Shown here: positions 35,323 through 43,281 of the stretch, in pieces
How positions within the stretch are numbered: the first letter of the stretch is position 1
How the letters are laid out: every line of letters starts with the position of its first letter
NCBI GenBank assembly: GCA_043811005.1
Contig: JBDRNO010000145.1
Coordinates: 1 to 64,000, forward strand
Length of the DNA: 64,000 nt
Reading direction: 5' to 3'
Source of the DNA: JBDRNO01 sp043811005
Lineage (GTDB): Bacteria; Bacteroidota; Bacteroidia; NORP154
Made by a program: the position numbers and the translations under genes
The notes under the pieces: model-generated
What the model was told of the DNA's origin: nothing
What the model saw: only the letters and a program-made list of their open reading frames with translations
Database searches by the model: none

Positions 35323-35429
35323 TGCCACTAATTACACGAATTAACACTAATAATTATTGTTTTTTACAACTTAATTTTTCAAAAAATATATTTTGTGAGA
35401 ATTAGTGAGAATTAATGTAATTAGTGGCA
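35323..35429. mobile_element. MITE-like element with 14-bp terminal inverted repeats
   Basis: TGCCACTAATTACA (35323-35336) is the perfect reverse complement of TGTAATTAGTGGCA (35416-35429), and partial pairing continues inwards. The 107-bp element has no coding capacity. Shorter relatives with AATTAGTGAAATTCGTGGC lie at 35621-35642 and, reversed, at 43203-43224. Confidence 0.7.
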
Positions 35430-35445
35430 TCCGCCAGCTGGCGGA
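35430..35445. repeat. 16-bp perfect palindrome TCCGCCAGCTGGCGGA
   Basis: A perfect palindrome that directly abuts the MITE-like element. A 14-bp relative (TCCGCCATGGCGGA) abuts a related element at 7111. Confidence 0.85.
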
Positions 35446-35470
35446 TTAATAAATTTACGAAGTTATGTTC

Positions 35471-35697
35471 TTTTTAAGTCATAAAGAAAACGTAAAAAAG
35501 TGTAATTTCGCATAATTTTGTGTTTTTTTCTGAATTTCATAAACAAACACAAATTGGTGCCTGGCTCTAAAGCCATTTATCAAAATGATAAAAAATCACA
35601 AATTACACGAATAAATTGGTGAAAATTAGTGAAATTCGTGGCGAATAAAGATATTGGAAACAACCACTAATTAGATAGAATTTACATTATATTAAAA
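35471..35697. repeat. Intergenic spacer with solo repeat copies
   Basis: No gene is seen. Around 35596-35645 a solo copy of the MITE-related repeat reads AAATTACACGAAT ... GAAAATTAGTGAAATTCG. The 22 bp at 35621-35642 are identical, in reverse complement, to 43203-43224. The rest is AT-rich spacer. Confidence 0.6.
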
Positions 35698-36381
35698 ATG
35701 CTCAGGGACTTCATTTCTCTTATATATCCTCATATATGCATGTCATGCGGAAAGAGTCTTTTCAGGAAGGAAGCATGTATATGTACTTATTGTAAATATC
35801 ATTTACCCAGAACCAACTTTCATCTTGTAGAAGAAAATCCCATAAGCCGTTTGTTTTGGGGAAAAGTTAATATTAACACCGCTGCTTCGTACTATCATTT
35901 TAATAAAGGGAGCAAAGTACAGCGATTAATACATCGGTTTAAATATAACGGACAAAAAGAAATTGGCATAGCAATCGGAGAATTTTATGGCAACGAACTT
36001 AGAGACTCTCCGCTATTTAATAATATTGATACGATAATTCCCGTCCCTCTTCACCAAAATAAGAAAAGGAAAAGGGGCTATAACCAAAGTGAATTTTTTG
36101 CCGGTGGGCTGGCAAAAAGTATGGGGGTCAAGCTTGATTCGGAGATACTTTTTCGCTCTTTTGATTCCAAAACACAAACCCGAAAGACCAGGTTTGAAAG
36201 GTGGAGGAATGTTGAAGCCATTTTTCAACTCAAAGAAAAGGATTCATTAAAGGGAAAGCATATATTGCTGGTTGATGATGTTTTAACAACCGGTTCTACC
36301 CTCGAAGCCTGTGCGCATGCTTTACTTGAAGTTCCCGGAACCAAAGTGAGTATTGTAACAATGGCGTTTGCTTCAAACTAG
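35698..36381 (+). CDS. ComF-family phosphoribosyltransferase-like protein
   Basis: 227 aa. The N-terminal Cys pairs CMSCG and CTYC form the double zinc-finger-like element of ComF. The central region carries HRFKYNGQKEIGIAIGEF and the family-typical VPLHQNKKRKRGYNQSEFFA, and the C-terminal part the PRPP-binding loop ILLVDDVLTTGSTLEAC. Homologs support natural DNA uptake in some bacteria (single-strand import/recombination), but many bacteroidete copies are uncharacterised. ATG at 35698. A single gene, followed by palindromic repeats. Confidence 0.9.
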   Translation: MLRDFISLIYPHICMSCGKSLFRKEACICTYCKYHLPRTNFHLVEENPISRLFWGKVNINTAASYYHFNKGSKVQRLIHRFKYNGQKEIGIAIGEFYGNELRDSPLFNNIDTIIPVPLHQNKKRKRGYNQSEFFAGGLAKSMGVKLDSEILFRSFDSKTQTRKTRFERWRNVEAIFQLKEKDSLKGKHILLVDDVLTTGSTLEACAHALLEVPGTKVSIVTMAFASN

Positions 36382-36389
36382 TGTTATGG

Positions 36390-36417
36390 CCTGCCAGAGT
36401 TCGCAGAACCTGGCAGG
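36390..36417. repeat. CCTGCCAG/CTGGCAGG palindrome
   Basis: A perfect 8-bp outer stem with an inner GTTC-GCA-GAAC stem, 8 bp after the ComF stop. It could act as a transcription end, but it lacks a T tract and looks like a dispersed palindrome. Confidence 0.7.
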
Positions 36418-36749
36418 GTATGTTTGCCTTCAAAACCAAACACCGCTAAGAACTATTCATCCTGAACCCCCGACATTTATATCCATTTAGCGTGCTTTAA
36501 TAAATAGTTTCCGATAAATTATAATAACGCTCAACTGATATTGACACTTGTGTCAGGGGTGAAGAATCTGCCAGATATTTGCACCTACCCTTCAAAAAGT
36601 ATTTTGCCTGAGACGTCACGGCTATCCGGGAGATCCCTCGCGGAGTTTACACTGAGCGAAGCGAATGTGCTCGGGATGACAATTTTATTTAAAGAAGTCA
36701 GTAATAATATAGGTAGCGAAAATGTTTAATGTTTTATTACTTTTGAAGT
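36418..36749. repeat. Intergenic repeat region (GAGATCCCTCGCGG ... CTCGGGATGACA type)
   Basis: About 330 bp without a recognisable gene. The stretch 36556-36682 has the look of a dispersed repeat ending CTCGGGATGACA, with internal self-complementarity. A fragment of similar sequence (CCTCAGGATAAACTCCGCGG) is at 41105-41124. The 62-codon frame here is translated repeat, not a gene. Confidence 0.5.
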
Positions 36750-38618
36750 ATGAAAAACATCCTTAATTTTAATAATCTCATTAATCTGTGTAATTTATGC
36801 TGTCTGTGTTTTATTCTCAGTAAATGTGCAACTATAGTCCCACCTTCGGGCGGACCAAAAGATATAACACCACCGGAAGTTGAAAAAAGTATTCCTGAAA
36901 ATTATTCAACACAATTTAGCGCTAATGTTATTAAGATAACATTTAATAAATATATACAGCTAAACGATCTTTATAATCAACTCATTATATCTCCACCAAT
37001 AGAACCAATCCCTGATTTCAAGATAAAAGGCAAGACGCTGATAATTAAGCTTGATGTGGAATTTATGGGAAACACTACTTATTCCTTCAATTTTGGTGAT
37101 GCTATCTGCGACATTAATGAGAACAACCCAATAGAAAATTTTCAATATGTTTTTTCAACAGGCGAATTTTTGGATTCCCTCTCAATTTCGGGCAAAGCAA
37201 TGAATGCTTTTGACATGAAAGCGGAAAAAGGAATATTGGTGATGTTATATGATTGTGACCGTAGAGACGCGATTTCTCACCAGACGGGAGACGGGAATCG
37301 CGATTCTATAGAAAATAAATGTGACTCTCTTCCTTACGTGAAACTGCCGGATTATTTCACCAAAACCGGTTCATCCGGGAAATTCAAGATCAATAACATC
37401 AAAAATGGAAAATATAAAGTATTTGCCTTAATGGATGAGAACAGGAACTATCTCTATGACCTGCCTAATGAACGAATTGCTTTCCTGGATAGAGTCATTG
37501 ACCCGGCTGACACCCGCACTATCGCTCCTGACACAGGCGTATCACGGTTTAAAACCGTGCCACGCATTGCCGAAATACAACTTTCGCTTTTTGAGGAAAA
37601 AAAGACTAAACAGCGGTTGATAAAAGCGTATGCCGGACAATACGGGAAGATCACGCTCATCTTTAAGGAACCGGCAGACAATGTGCGTATCAGACCTCTG
37701 AATTTTTCCTCAAAAAAGCCATGGGAAATAGCGGATTTTTCAAAGAATAAAGACACGTTGCATTATTGGTTTACTATGGGAATCGATACTTTGGTTTTAG
37801 AAGTTAACGATTATGAACCGGGTATAACTGGTCAACCGGTCTTTTCAGATACTGTAGAAATTCCGGTAGAAAAGGAAAAGGACAAGATAAAACTAAGTAT
37901 AAAGACAAATCTGCCTGCCCCCGGAAAGATCAGGCCCGGCAAACAAAAGGGTATTACAAACGTACTTTTTGATCTATATGAAAACATTCAAGTGGTATTT
38001 TCTCATCCTGTCACTGCTTATGACTTCTCAAAGGTTATAATAACTGAAAGAATAGATACTATGAGAAAAGACACCATAAAATATGAAGTTATATTTGACG
38101 ATAAAGCCATGAGGAGGTTTGAGCTAAAATATCCATGGAAACCGGATAGTGTTTACCAGTTATACATTCCCCAGGGGTGTTTTAAGGATATTTTTAATTT
38201 AACGAATGACAGTTTGTGCGTTGATTTTAAAATTCGATCATTAAGTTATTATGGCAGTATTAAAGTAAAATTAGACATGAGTGAAAGGTTACCTGGTGAA
38301 ATGCAGAGCTCACTATATGGAACCAAAAAAGATTCCACAATTGAGCATAATTATATTGTGCAGCTATTGGATGAAAAAGAGAACATTGTTGGAGAAAAGA
38401 TCATTTCCTACACGGGTAGTGTAAAACAAGTGATCTGGTATGAATATCTCAAACCAAATAATTACAAGCTCAAAATGATCTATGACATTAATAACAACTC
38501 AAAATGGGATACCGGGAATTACCTTCAAAAACTACAGCCCGAAAAGGTTATCTACTATCCCGGTACTATAACCGTTCGTTCCAATTGGGATATTGAAGTG
38601 GAATGGAAGATGGAGTGA
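36750..38618 (+). CDS. Ig-like domain lipoprotein (bacteroidete conserved)
   Basis: 622 aa. A signal built largely from repeat DNA (NFNNLINLCNLCCLCFILSK) ends in a lipobox Cys. A strongly conserved start (CATIVPPSGGPKDITPPEVE) and an Ig-like Big_5 domain follow (IKITFNKYIQLNDLYNQLII ... TTYSFNFGDAICDINENNP). The later part has beta-sandwich-like segments and a carboxypeptidase-regulatory-like stretch (GKFKINNIKNGKYKVFALMD). Two unrelated palindromic repeats lie in frame at 37261-37310 and 37537-37565, adding about 17 and 10 residues. Probable outer-membrane lipoprotein; function unknown. Confidence 0.8.
   Translation: MKNILNFNNLINLCNLCCLCFILSKCATIVPPSGGPKDITPPEVEKSIPENYSTQFSANVIKITFNKYIQLNDLYNQLIISPPIEPIPDFKIKGKTLIIKLDVEFMGNTTYSFNFGDAICDINENNPIENFQYVFSTGEFLDSLSISGKAMNAFDMKAEKGILVMLYDCDRRDAISHQTGDGNRDSIENKCDSLPYVKLPDYFTKTGSSGKFKINNIKNGKYKVFALMDENRNYLYDLPNERIAFLDRVIDPADTRTIAPDTGVSRFKTVPRIAEIQLSLFEEKKTKQRLIKAYAGQYGKITLIFKEPADNVRIRPLNFSSKKPWEIADFSKNKDTLHYWFTMGIDTLVLEVNDYEPGITGQPVFSDTVEIPVEKEKDKIKLSIKTNLPAPGKIRPGKQKGITNVLFDLYENIQVVFSHPVTAYDFSKVIITERIDTMRKDTIKYEVIFDDKAMRRFELKYPWKPDSVYQLYIPQGCFKDIFNLTNDSLCVDFKIRSLSYYGSIKVKLDMSERLPGEMQSSLYGTKKDSTIEHNYIVQLLDEKENIVGEKIISYTGSVKQVIWYEYLKPNNYKLKMIYDINNNSKWDTGNYLQKLQPEKVIYYPGTITVRSNWDIEVEWKME
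36771..36810 (+). repeat. AATCTGTGTAAT-type repeat forming a lipoprotein signal
   Basis: TTAATCTGTGTAATTTATGC then TGTCTGTG matches the reverse complement of the repeats at 17545 and 19398 with some divergence. It encodes LINLCNLCCLCF of the signal peptide. Confidence 0.65.
37261..37310 (+). repeat. GAGACGCGATT palindrome inside a lipoprotein gene
   Basis: Arms TAGAGACGCGATT and AATCGCGATTCTA pair imperfectly around a 22-bp centre. It is translated in frame as RRDAISHQTGDGNRDSIEN. Unrelated to the other palindrome in this gene. Confidence 0.75.
37537..37565 (+). repeat. 29-bp palindrome, copy 3, inside a lipoprotein gene
   Basis: Arms GCGTATCACGGTT and AACCGTGCCACGC surround the loop TAA. 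It is translated in a different frame from the gpsA copies (GVSRFKTVPRI). Confidence 0.9.
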
Positions 38619-38641
38619 TTGATGTGATTAGTTAGTTAGAG

Positions 38642-38681
38642 CGTAGTTGCCCCCGCAGGTATCCCAACGCGACAAACTACG
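38642..38681. repeat. CGTAGTT/AACTACG palindromic repeat
   Basis: CGTAGTT (38642-38648) pairs with AACTACG (38675-38681) around a GC-rich centre (GCCCCCGCAGGTATCCCAAC). It is 24 bp after a stop codon. The rest of the gap up to dnaG is AT-rich and shows only a weak match (TTTCGGAGTTTCAAT) to the composite module. Confidence 0.65.
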
Positions 38682-38884
38682 TTCAGTTGGACAAATGATT
38701 CCCGGAGATTTTTGTAAACGGTTAGCTATTAATAAATAAGAAGATTAGAAGCTTATAAACATTCTCTTATTCTTTTAATGCATCATTAATAAACTAAATT
38801 CAACAACAATTATAAAAATAATCCTTAATTTAGTCAGCGAATAATTTATAGTTTCGGAGTTTCAATTTTTCAATAAAATTTGTT

Positions 38885-40921
38885 TTGATAACCAAGCCAA
38901 CCATAGATAAGATCTTTGATGCAGCCCGGATTGACGAGGTTGTAGGCGATTATGTCACTCTCAAAAAGAGGGGTGTTAACATGATTGCCCTATGTCCTTT
39001 TCACAATGAGAAGACACCTTCGTTTACCGTTTCGCCTGCAAAAGGTATATACAAGTGTTTTGGCTGCGGTGCTGGCGGCAATGCCATCAATTTCGTGATG
39101 AAGCACGAAAAATACACTTATCCCGAAGCCCTGCGGTTCCTGGCAAAGAAATATAATATTGAAATTGAGGAAGAAGAACGCACGGAGGAAGAAGTTCAAA
39201 GAGAGGAAGAAAGCGAAAGCCTGTACGTGGTTCAATCTTTTGCACAGCAGTATTTCACCCGCAACCTCCACGAAACAGGTGAAGGCAAAGCTATTGGCTT
39301 GAGCTATTTTAAAGAGAGGGGGTTCAGGGAAGAGACCATCAAAAGATTCCAGTTGGGCTATAGCCAGGAAGAGTGGGATGGATTTACAAAAACAGCCCTT
39401 AAAAGCGGATACAAATTGGAATTTTTAGTGAAAACCGGACTTACCATCTCGAGTCCCGGCTCCGGGGATGCAACCACTTCGGGCGATAAAAAACATTATG
39501 ACAGGTTCAGGGGAAGGGTGATATTTCCAATACACAATCTTTCGGGAAGGGTGCCGGGCTTTGGTGGGCGTATCCTGAAAAGCGATGCAAAAGCCGCTAA
39601 ATACATTAACTCTCCCGAATCTGAAATTTATGAAAAAAGAAAAAGTCTATACGGTTTATTTTTTGCAAAAAAATCAATTATTGCTGAAAATAATTGCTAT
39701 TTGGTTGAGGGCTATACTGATGTTATCTCTCTTCACCAGGCAGGGATCGGGAATGTTGTTGCTTCCTCGGGTACATCTTTAACCGAAGAGCAAATCCGTC
39801 TTATAAAAAGATACACAAGGAGCATTACCTTCCTTTATGATGGAGACCCTGCGGGAATAAAGGCATCCCTTCGCGGAACGGATCTTGTTTTAGAACAGGG
39901 GATGAATGTGAAAGTTGTCTTGTTCCCTGATGGAGAAGACCCGGATTCATTTGCTAAAAAGATCAATGATGCCGGATTGAAGCAATTCATCATTGATAAT
40001 GCCAAGGATTTCATTGTCTTTAAGACCCGCCTTCTCCTGGAGGAAAGCAAGAACGACCCCATTAAAAAAACAGCGCTTATAAGGGATATTGTTGAGTCCA
40101 TCGCTGTTATTCCTGATGCTATTGCCCGCTCTGTTTATGTTCAGGAGTGCAGCAAGACATTAAATATATCTGAACAGGCGCTTCTCAATGAGTTAAACAA
40201 AATTCGCAGGAAAAAACTTGAAATAAGGATGAGGGATGAATTGGCAAAACAGAATTTGCAAGATATTCCCATTCCGGCAGGTACACCCACACAGCCATTT
40301 GAGGATGTGGAATTGCACAAATTACAAGATATTAAGAGCGCTGAATACCAGGAAAGAGATATAATTCGTTTTTTGTTGAATTATGGCAGCCACCGATTAG
40401 TGTTTCCCCGTCCCGGCATCGAAGAACCCGGGAGAGGAAGCGCACCCCCTGATGAAGATGGCCAATCAAACGTAGAAATATCTGTTGCTGAATTTATTAT
40501 CAACGAGATTGTGGATGACCAGATTGAGATTGAAAGCCCAATTTACCGGAAGATATTTGATGAGTTTTTAGATTCCATTGAAAAACAAATTATTCCTGAC
40601 CAGCAGCATTTTCTCAATCATCTGGATATCAAAATAAGTGAACTAGCCGTTAACCTGGTATTTTCGCCATATAGCTTAAGTGATAACTGGAAAAAACACA
40701 AGATCTATGTAAGAACGGAGGATATGTTGCTTAAGCAAGCGGTGGAAAGGTCAGTCTATTCGTTAAAAATTTCAAAATTAAAAATCATGATCTCCGAGAT
40801 GCAGAATAATATTAAGGATGCCACGGCTGCGGAGGACAGGACTGACCTGATGCAGCAATATCATCGTCTTTTGGAAATAAAAAAGATAATTTCAAAACAA
40901 TTGGGGAGGGTGATTAGTTAG
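38885..40921 (+). CDS. dnaG: DNA primase
   Basis: DnaG makes RNA primers at the replication fork. The 678-aa protein has the N-terminal CHC2 zinc domain (CPFHNEKTPSFTVSPAKGIY ... CFGCGAGGNAI), the catalytic core (YKLEFLVKTGL ... RFRGRVIFPIHNLSGRVPGF), the TOPRIM motifs (YLVEGYTDVISLHQAG and FLYDGDPAGIKA) and a helical C-terminal helicase-binding region. The start is a TTG at 38885, directly before the family-typical ITKPTIDKIFDAARIDEVVG; no ATG is available. Two proline/glycine-rich stretches (SSPGSGDATTSGDKK and RPGIEEPGRGSAPPDEDG) look like lineage-specific inserts. Confidence 0.97.
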   Translation: MITKPTIDKIFDAARIDEVVGDYVTLKKRGVNMIALCPFHNEKTPSFTVSPAKGIYKCFGCGAGGNAINFVMKHEKYTYPEALRFLAKKYNIEIEEEERTEEEVQREEESESLYVVQSFAQQYFTRNLHETGEGKAIGLSYFKERGFREETIKRFQLGYSQEEWDGFTKTALKSGYKLEFLVKTGLTISSPGSGDATTSGDKKHYDRFRGRVIFPIHNLSGRVPGFGGRILKSDAKAAKYINSPESEIYEKRKSLYGLFFAKKSIIAENNCYLVEGYTDVISLHQAGIGNVVASSGTSLTEEQIRLIKRYTRSITFLYDGDPAGIKASLRGTDLVLEQGMNVKVVLFPDGEDPDSFAKKINDAGLKQFIIDNAKDFIVFKTRLLLEESKNDPIKKTALIRDIVESIAVIPDAIARSVYVQECSKTLNISEQALLNELNKIRRKKLEIRMRDELAKQNLQDIPIPAGTPTQPFEDVELHKLQDIKSAEYQERDIIRFLLNYGSHRLVFPRPGIEEPGRGSAPPDEDGQSNVEISVAEFIINEIVDDQIEIESPIYRKIFDEFLDSIEKQIIPDQQHFLNHLDIKISELAVNLVFSPYSLSDNWKKHKIYVRTEDMLLKQAVERSVYSLKISKLKIMISEMQNNIKDATAAEDRTDLMQQYHRLLEIKKIISKQLGRVIS

Positions 40922-40943
40922 GGGCTTAAAAGTCAAAATTTAC

Positions 40944-40963
40944 TCCCGACAAGCTTGTCGGGA
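40944..40963. repeat. 20-bp perfect palindrome TCCCGACAAGCTTGTCGGGA
   Basis: A perfect 20-bp palindrome 23 bp after the dnaG stop, between convergent dnaG and recJ. No T tract. Confidence 0.85.
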
Positions 40964-40989
40964 TCGATAATTTTGTTGATGTTAATAAA

Positions 40990-41054
40990 CAAGTTGACAG
41001 TTGACAGTATGCGGTTGGCAAAAAATAAATTGCCTACTGTCAATTGCCTACTTG
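40990..41054. repeat. GTTGACA heptamer inverted repeat
   Basis: The left arm (40990-41012, AAGTTGACAGTTGACAGTAT) and the right arm (41032-41054, TACTGTCAATTGCCTACTTG) are imperfect reverse complements. The 7-bp periodicity (GTTGACA twice) matches the heptamer style of the GTTGCAG and GTCGGCA repeats. Confidence 0.65.
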
Positions 41055-41384
41055 TATCAAGTTTAGTAAAATTTATTTTCCGCTAAAATGGAGCCCTTCG
41101 TCCCTCAGGATAAACTCCGCGGAATTCACGAACACCTTTTCTATTCTCAATTTTCAAAATTATTTTCCAATCCCAATTATCCAACACCAATTTCCAATCT
41201 CCATTCTCCATTCCACACCGCCTCAAAATAAAATTTGACCTAAATCTAATAATCAAGGAAAAAATGATGGAGAATGACAATTGGTATTAAGGAGCGCCAT
41301 CGTTCAGAAATTTCCCTGCCCCACACTCCCTGCAATCATGCATCCTTGCATCCTTGCAATCATACAGCCAACCATATAGCAATT
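41055..41384. other. Intergenic spacer with short low-complexity repeats, no gene
   Basis: About 330 bp. It holds a fragment of the CCTCAGGATAAACTCCGCGG repeat (41105-41124), a pyrimidine-rich stretch built of CCAAT/TCCA units (41145-41217) and TGCATCCTTGCA-like units at 41325-41370. The open frames here are repeat translations. Confidence 0.5.
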
Positions 41385-43136
41385 TTACAATTTAGCCGCC
41401 CTGATGTCTTTAATATTCAACTGCAGCGAAACAACCCCATTCCATTCGTTTTCCTCAATAGTATAACAAATATCAAAAGGTGCGTTTTGAGAAACTGTTT
41501 TAAGGTGTTCGCCCTGTTTAAAGGCAATTGCAGAAAAACCCGGATTTGAACTGTTCTGGTCAATGATGTTTATTTTAAGGTGATTATTCCCCACAATGCG
41601 CGCAAAGCCCTTATCAACTACATTACAGGTTTTAAAAACAGGCATCATGTTCATGGGTCCAAAAGGGGCAAATTGATTAATGATGTTGAAAAAATTTTGG
41701 GTTATATCGCTTAGTTTTATCTCTGCATCAATCTCAACTTCGGGAACGAGCAAACTGTCATCAATCATATCACTTACAATCCGTTCGAATTTTTCTTTAA
41801 AGGCAGGCAGGTTTTCCATTTTTAAAGTTAAGCCCGCTGCATACTTATGGCCGCCAAATTGTTCCAGCAAATCGCTGCATGCTTCAATAGCTTGGTAAAC
41901 ATTGAAGTTTTTGACCGTCCTTGCCGAACCGGTAGCCATTCCATTGGATTTTGTCAATATTATGGTTGGACGGTAATATTTTTCGATCACGCGGGAAGCC
42001 ACTATGCCAATAACCCCTTTATGCCATCCCGGATCGAACAAAACTGTGGTTTTGCGATCAATAAGATTGCTGTCTCTTTCAATCATCTCAATGGCTTTAA
42101 GCGTTATGTGGGCGTCAATATTTCTTCGTTCAGTATTGTTGATGTCAATACTTCTTCCTGAAGCATAGGCGGCTTCATCGTCCACGGAAAGAAGCAATTC
42201 AACCGCTTTCCTTCCGCTGTCTATTCTTCCGGCAGCATTTATTCTCGGACCTATAATAAAGACCAGGTTATTAACCGTGAGTTTCTTTTTAATATTGTTC
42301 AGATCTAAAATTGCCTTAATGCCGGGCCTGGGTTTTTCGTTAATCCGCTTTAATCCGAAATGGGTTAATATCCTGTTTTCGTCTATAATGGGAACAATAT
42401 CAGATGCAATGCTGATGGCAGTTAGATCGAGACATTGTTCTAATTCCCGGAAGGGAATATTATTTTTTTGCGAATATGCATGCATGAGCTTAAAGCCAAT
42501 GCCGCAGCCCGAAAGTTCATCAAAAGGATAATTGCAATCCTTGCGCTTAGGGTCTAATATGGCTATAGCGTCTGGAAGCAGCTCATTCCCGGTTTCTTTA
42601 TCATAGCCCGGCAGATGGTGATCGCATACGATAAAATCAATACCTTTTTCCCTGGCATACCTGATCTTCTCAACTGCTTTTATCCCGCAATCAAGGCATA
42701 TTATCAATGAAAATCCATTATCTTTTGCAAAGTCTATTCCCAGAAAAGATACTCCATAGCCCTCTGTGTAGCGGTCGGGAATATAGTAACCGATCTTATT
42801 GGGGATTGTGGAATCATTAAGCGCTTTATTGAGGAAAGAATAAACCAATGCCACAGAAGAAGTGCCATCCACATCATAGTCGCCATAAACCAATATTTTC
42901 TCATCCGTACGGATAGCTCTTTCAATCCTCTCAACCGCGATATCCATATCTTTCATTAAAAAAGGATCGTGCAGTTTTATGATCTCAGGACGGAAAAAAT
43001 CTTTTGATTCATCAAAGGTCGTAATTCCCCTTTGCACCAGCAGGTTTGAAAGAATTTCACTGATGTTCAATTCTTCTGAAAGATGTTTTACAACATCAGG
43101 GCTGCCATTCTCTTTTAAAACCCATCTTTTTTGCAT
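41385..43136 (-). CDS. recJ: Single-stranded-DNA-specific exonuclease RecJ
   Basis: RecJ degrades single-stranded DNA 5'-3' in recombination and repair. Seen: DHH-family motifs VYGDYDVDGTSS, ICLDCGIKAVEKI, VCDHHLPG (motif III) and CGIGFKLMHA; DHHA1 domain RINAAGRIDSGRKAVELLL, GWHKGVIGIVASRVIEKYYR, with a glycine-rich GGHKYAAGL. From the ATG at 43136 it is 583 aa and begins KRWVLKENGSPDVVKHLSEE, the family start. A longer frame reaches 43226, but those 30 residues are mostly translated repeat (43201-43240). Confidence 0.95.
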   Translation of the reverse strand: MQKRWVLKENGSPDVVKHLSEELNISEILSNLLVQRGITTFDESKDFFRPEIIKLHDPFLMKDMDIAVERIERAIRTDEKILVYGDYDVDGTSSVALVYSFLNKALNDSTIPNKIGYYIPDRYTEGYGVSFLGIDFAKDNGFSLIICLDCGIKAVEKIRYAREKGIDFIVCDHHLPGYDKETGNELLPDAIAILDPKRKDCNYPFDELSGCGIGFKLMHAYSQKNNIPFRELEQCLDLTAISIASDIVPIIDENRILTHFGLKRINEKPRPGIKAILDLNNIKKKLTVNNLVFIIGPRINAAGRIDSGRKAVELLLSVDDEAAYASGRSIDINNTERRNIDAHITLKAIEMIERDSNLIDRKTTVLFDPGWHKGVIGIVASRVIEKYYRPTIILTKSNGMATGSARTVKNFNVYQAIEACSDLLEQFGGHKYAAGLTLKMENLPAFKEKFERIVSDMIDDSLLVPEVEIDAEIKLSDITQNFFNIINQFAPFGPMNMMPVFKTCNVVDKGFARIVGNNHLKINIIDQNSSNPGFSAIAFKQGEHLKTVSQNAPFDICYTIEENEWNGVVSLQLNIKDIRAAKL

Positions 43137-43200
43137 AATTTTAGCGTGAAAAATTTTTGTAAAATTAGTCATTAAATTTTTAGTATCAGAATTAAAATGT

Positions 43201-43240
43201 TTGCCACGAATTTCACTAATTTTCACTAATTTTTTCTAAT
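43201..43240 (-). repeat. Solo MITE-related repeat upstream of recJ
   Basis: GCCACGAATTTCACTAATTT and following is the reverse complement of 35621-35642 over 22 identical bases. It lies between divergent recJ and the hydrolase gene. Confidence 0.8.
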
Positions 43241-43281
43241 TATAATTGTTTAAATATAAAAAAGTGAACCATACAATAAAG

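Larger units (their letters stand above)
35296..35470 (-). repeat. Composite intergenic module, copy split by other repeats
   Basis: The right half (TTTATAGGTATCGGAAATTC, from 35296) and the left half (ending ACGAAGTTATGTTC at 35470) are in inverted order relative to 5348-5400. They are 125 bp apart instead of adjacent. The interval is exactly a MITE-like element (35323-35429) plus a GC palindrome (35430-35445). Confidence 0.65.

Noticed and set aside
36541..36729. 62-codon open frame before the Ig-like lipoprotein gene
   Set aside because: It translates the dispersed CTCGGGATGACA-type repeat; no protein features.
41044..41238. 64-codon plus-strand frame between dnaG and recJ
   Set aside because: Low-complexity pyrimidine-rich spacer with CCAAT/TCCA units; no protein signal.
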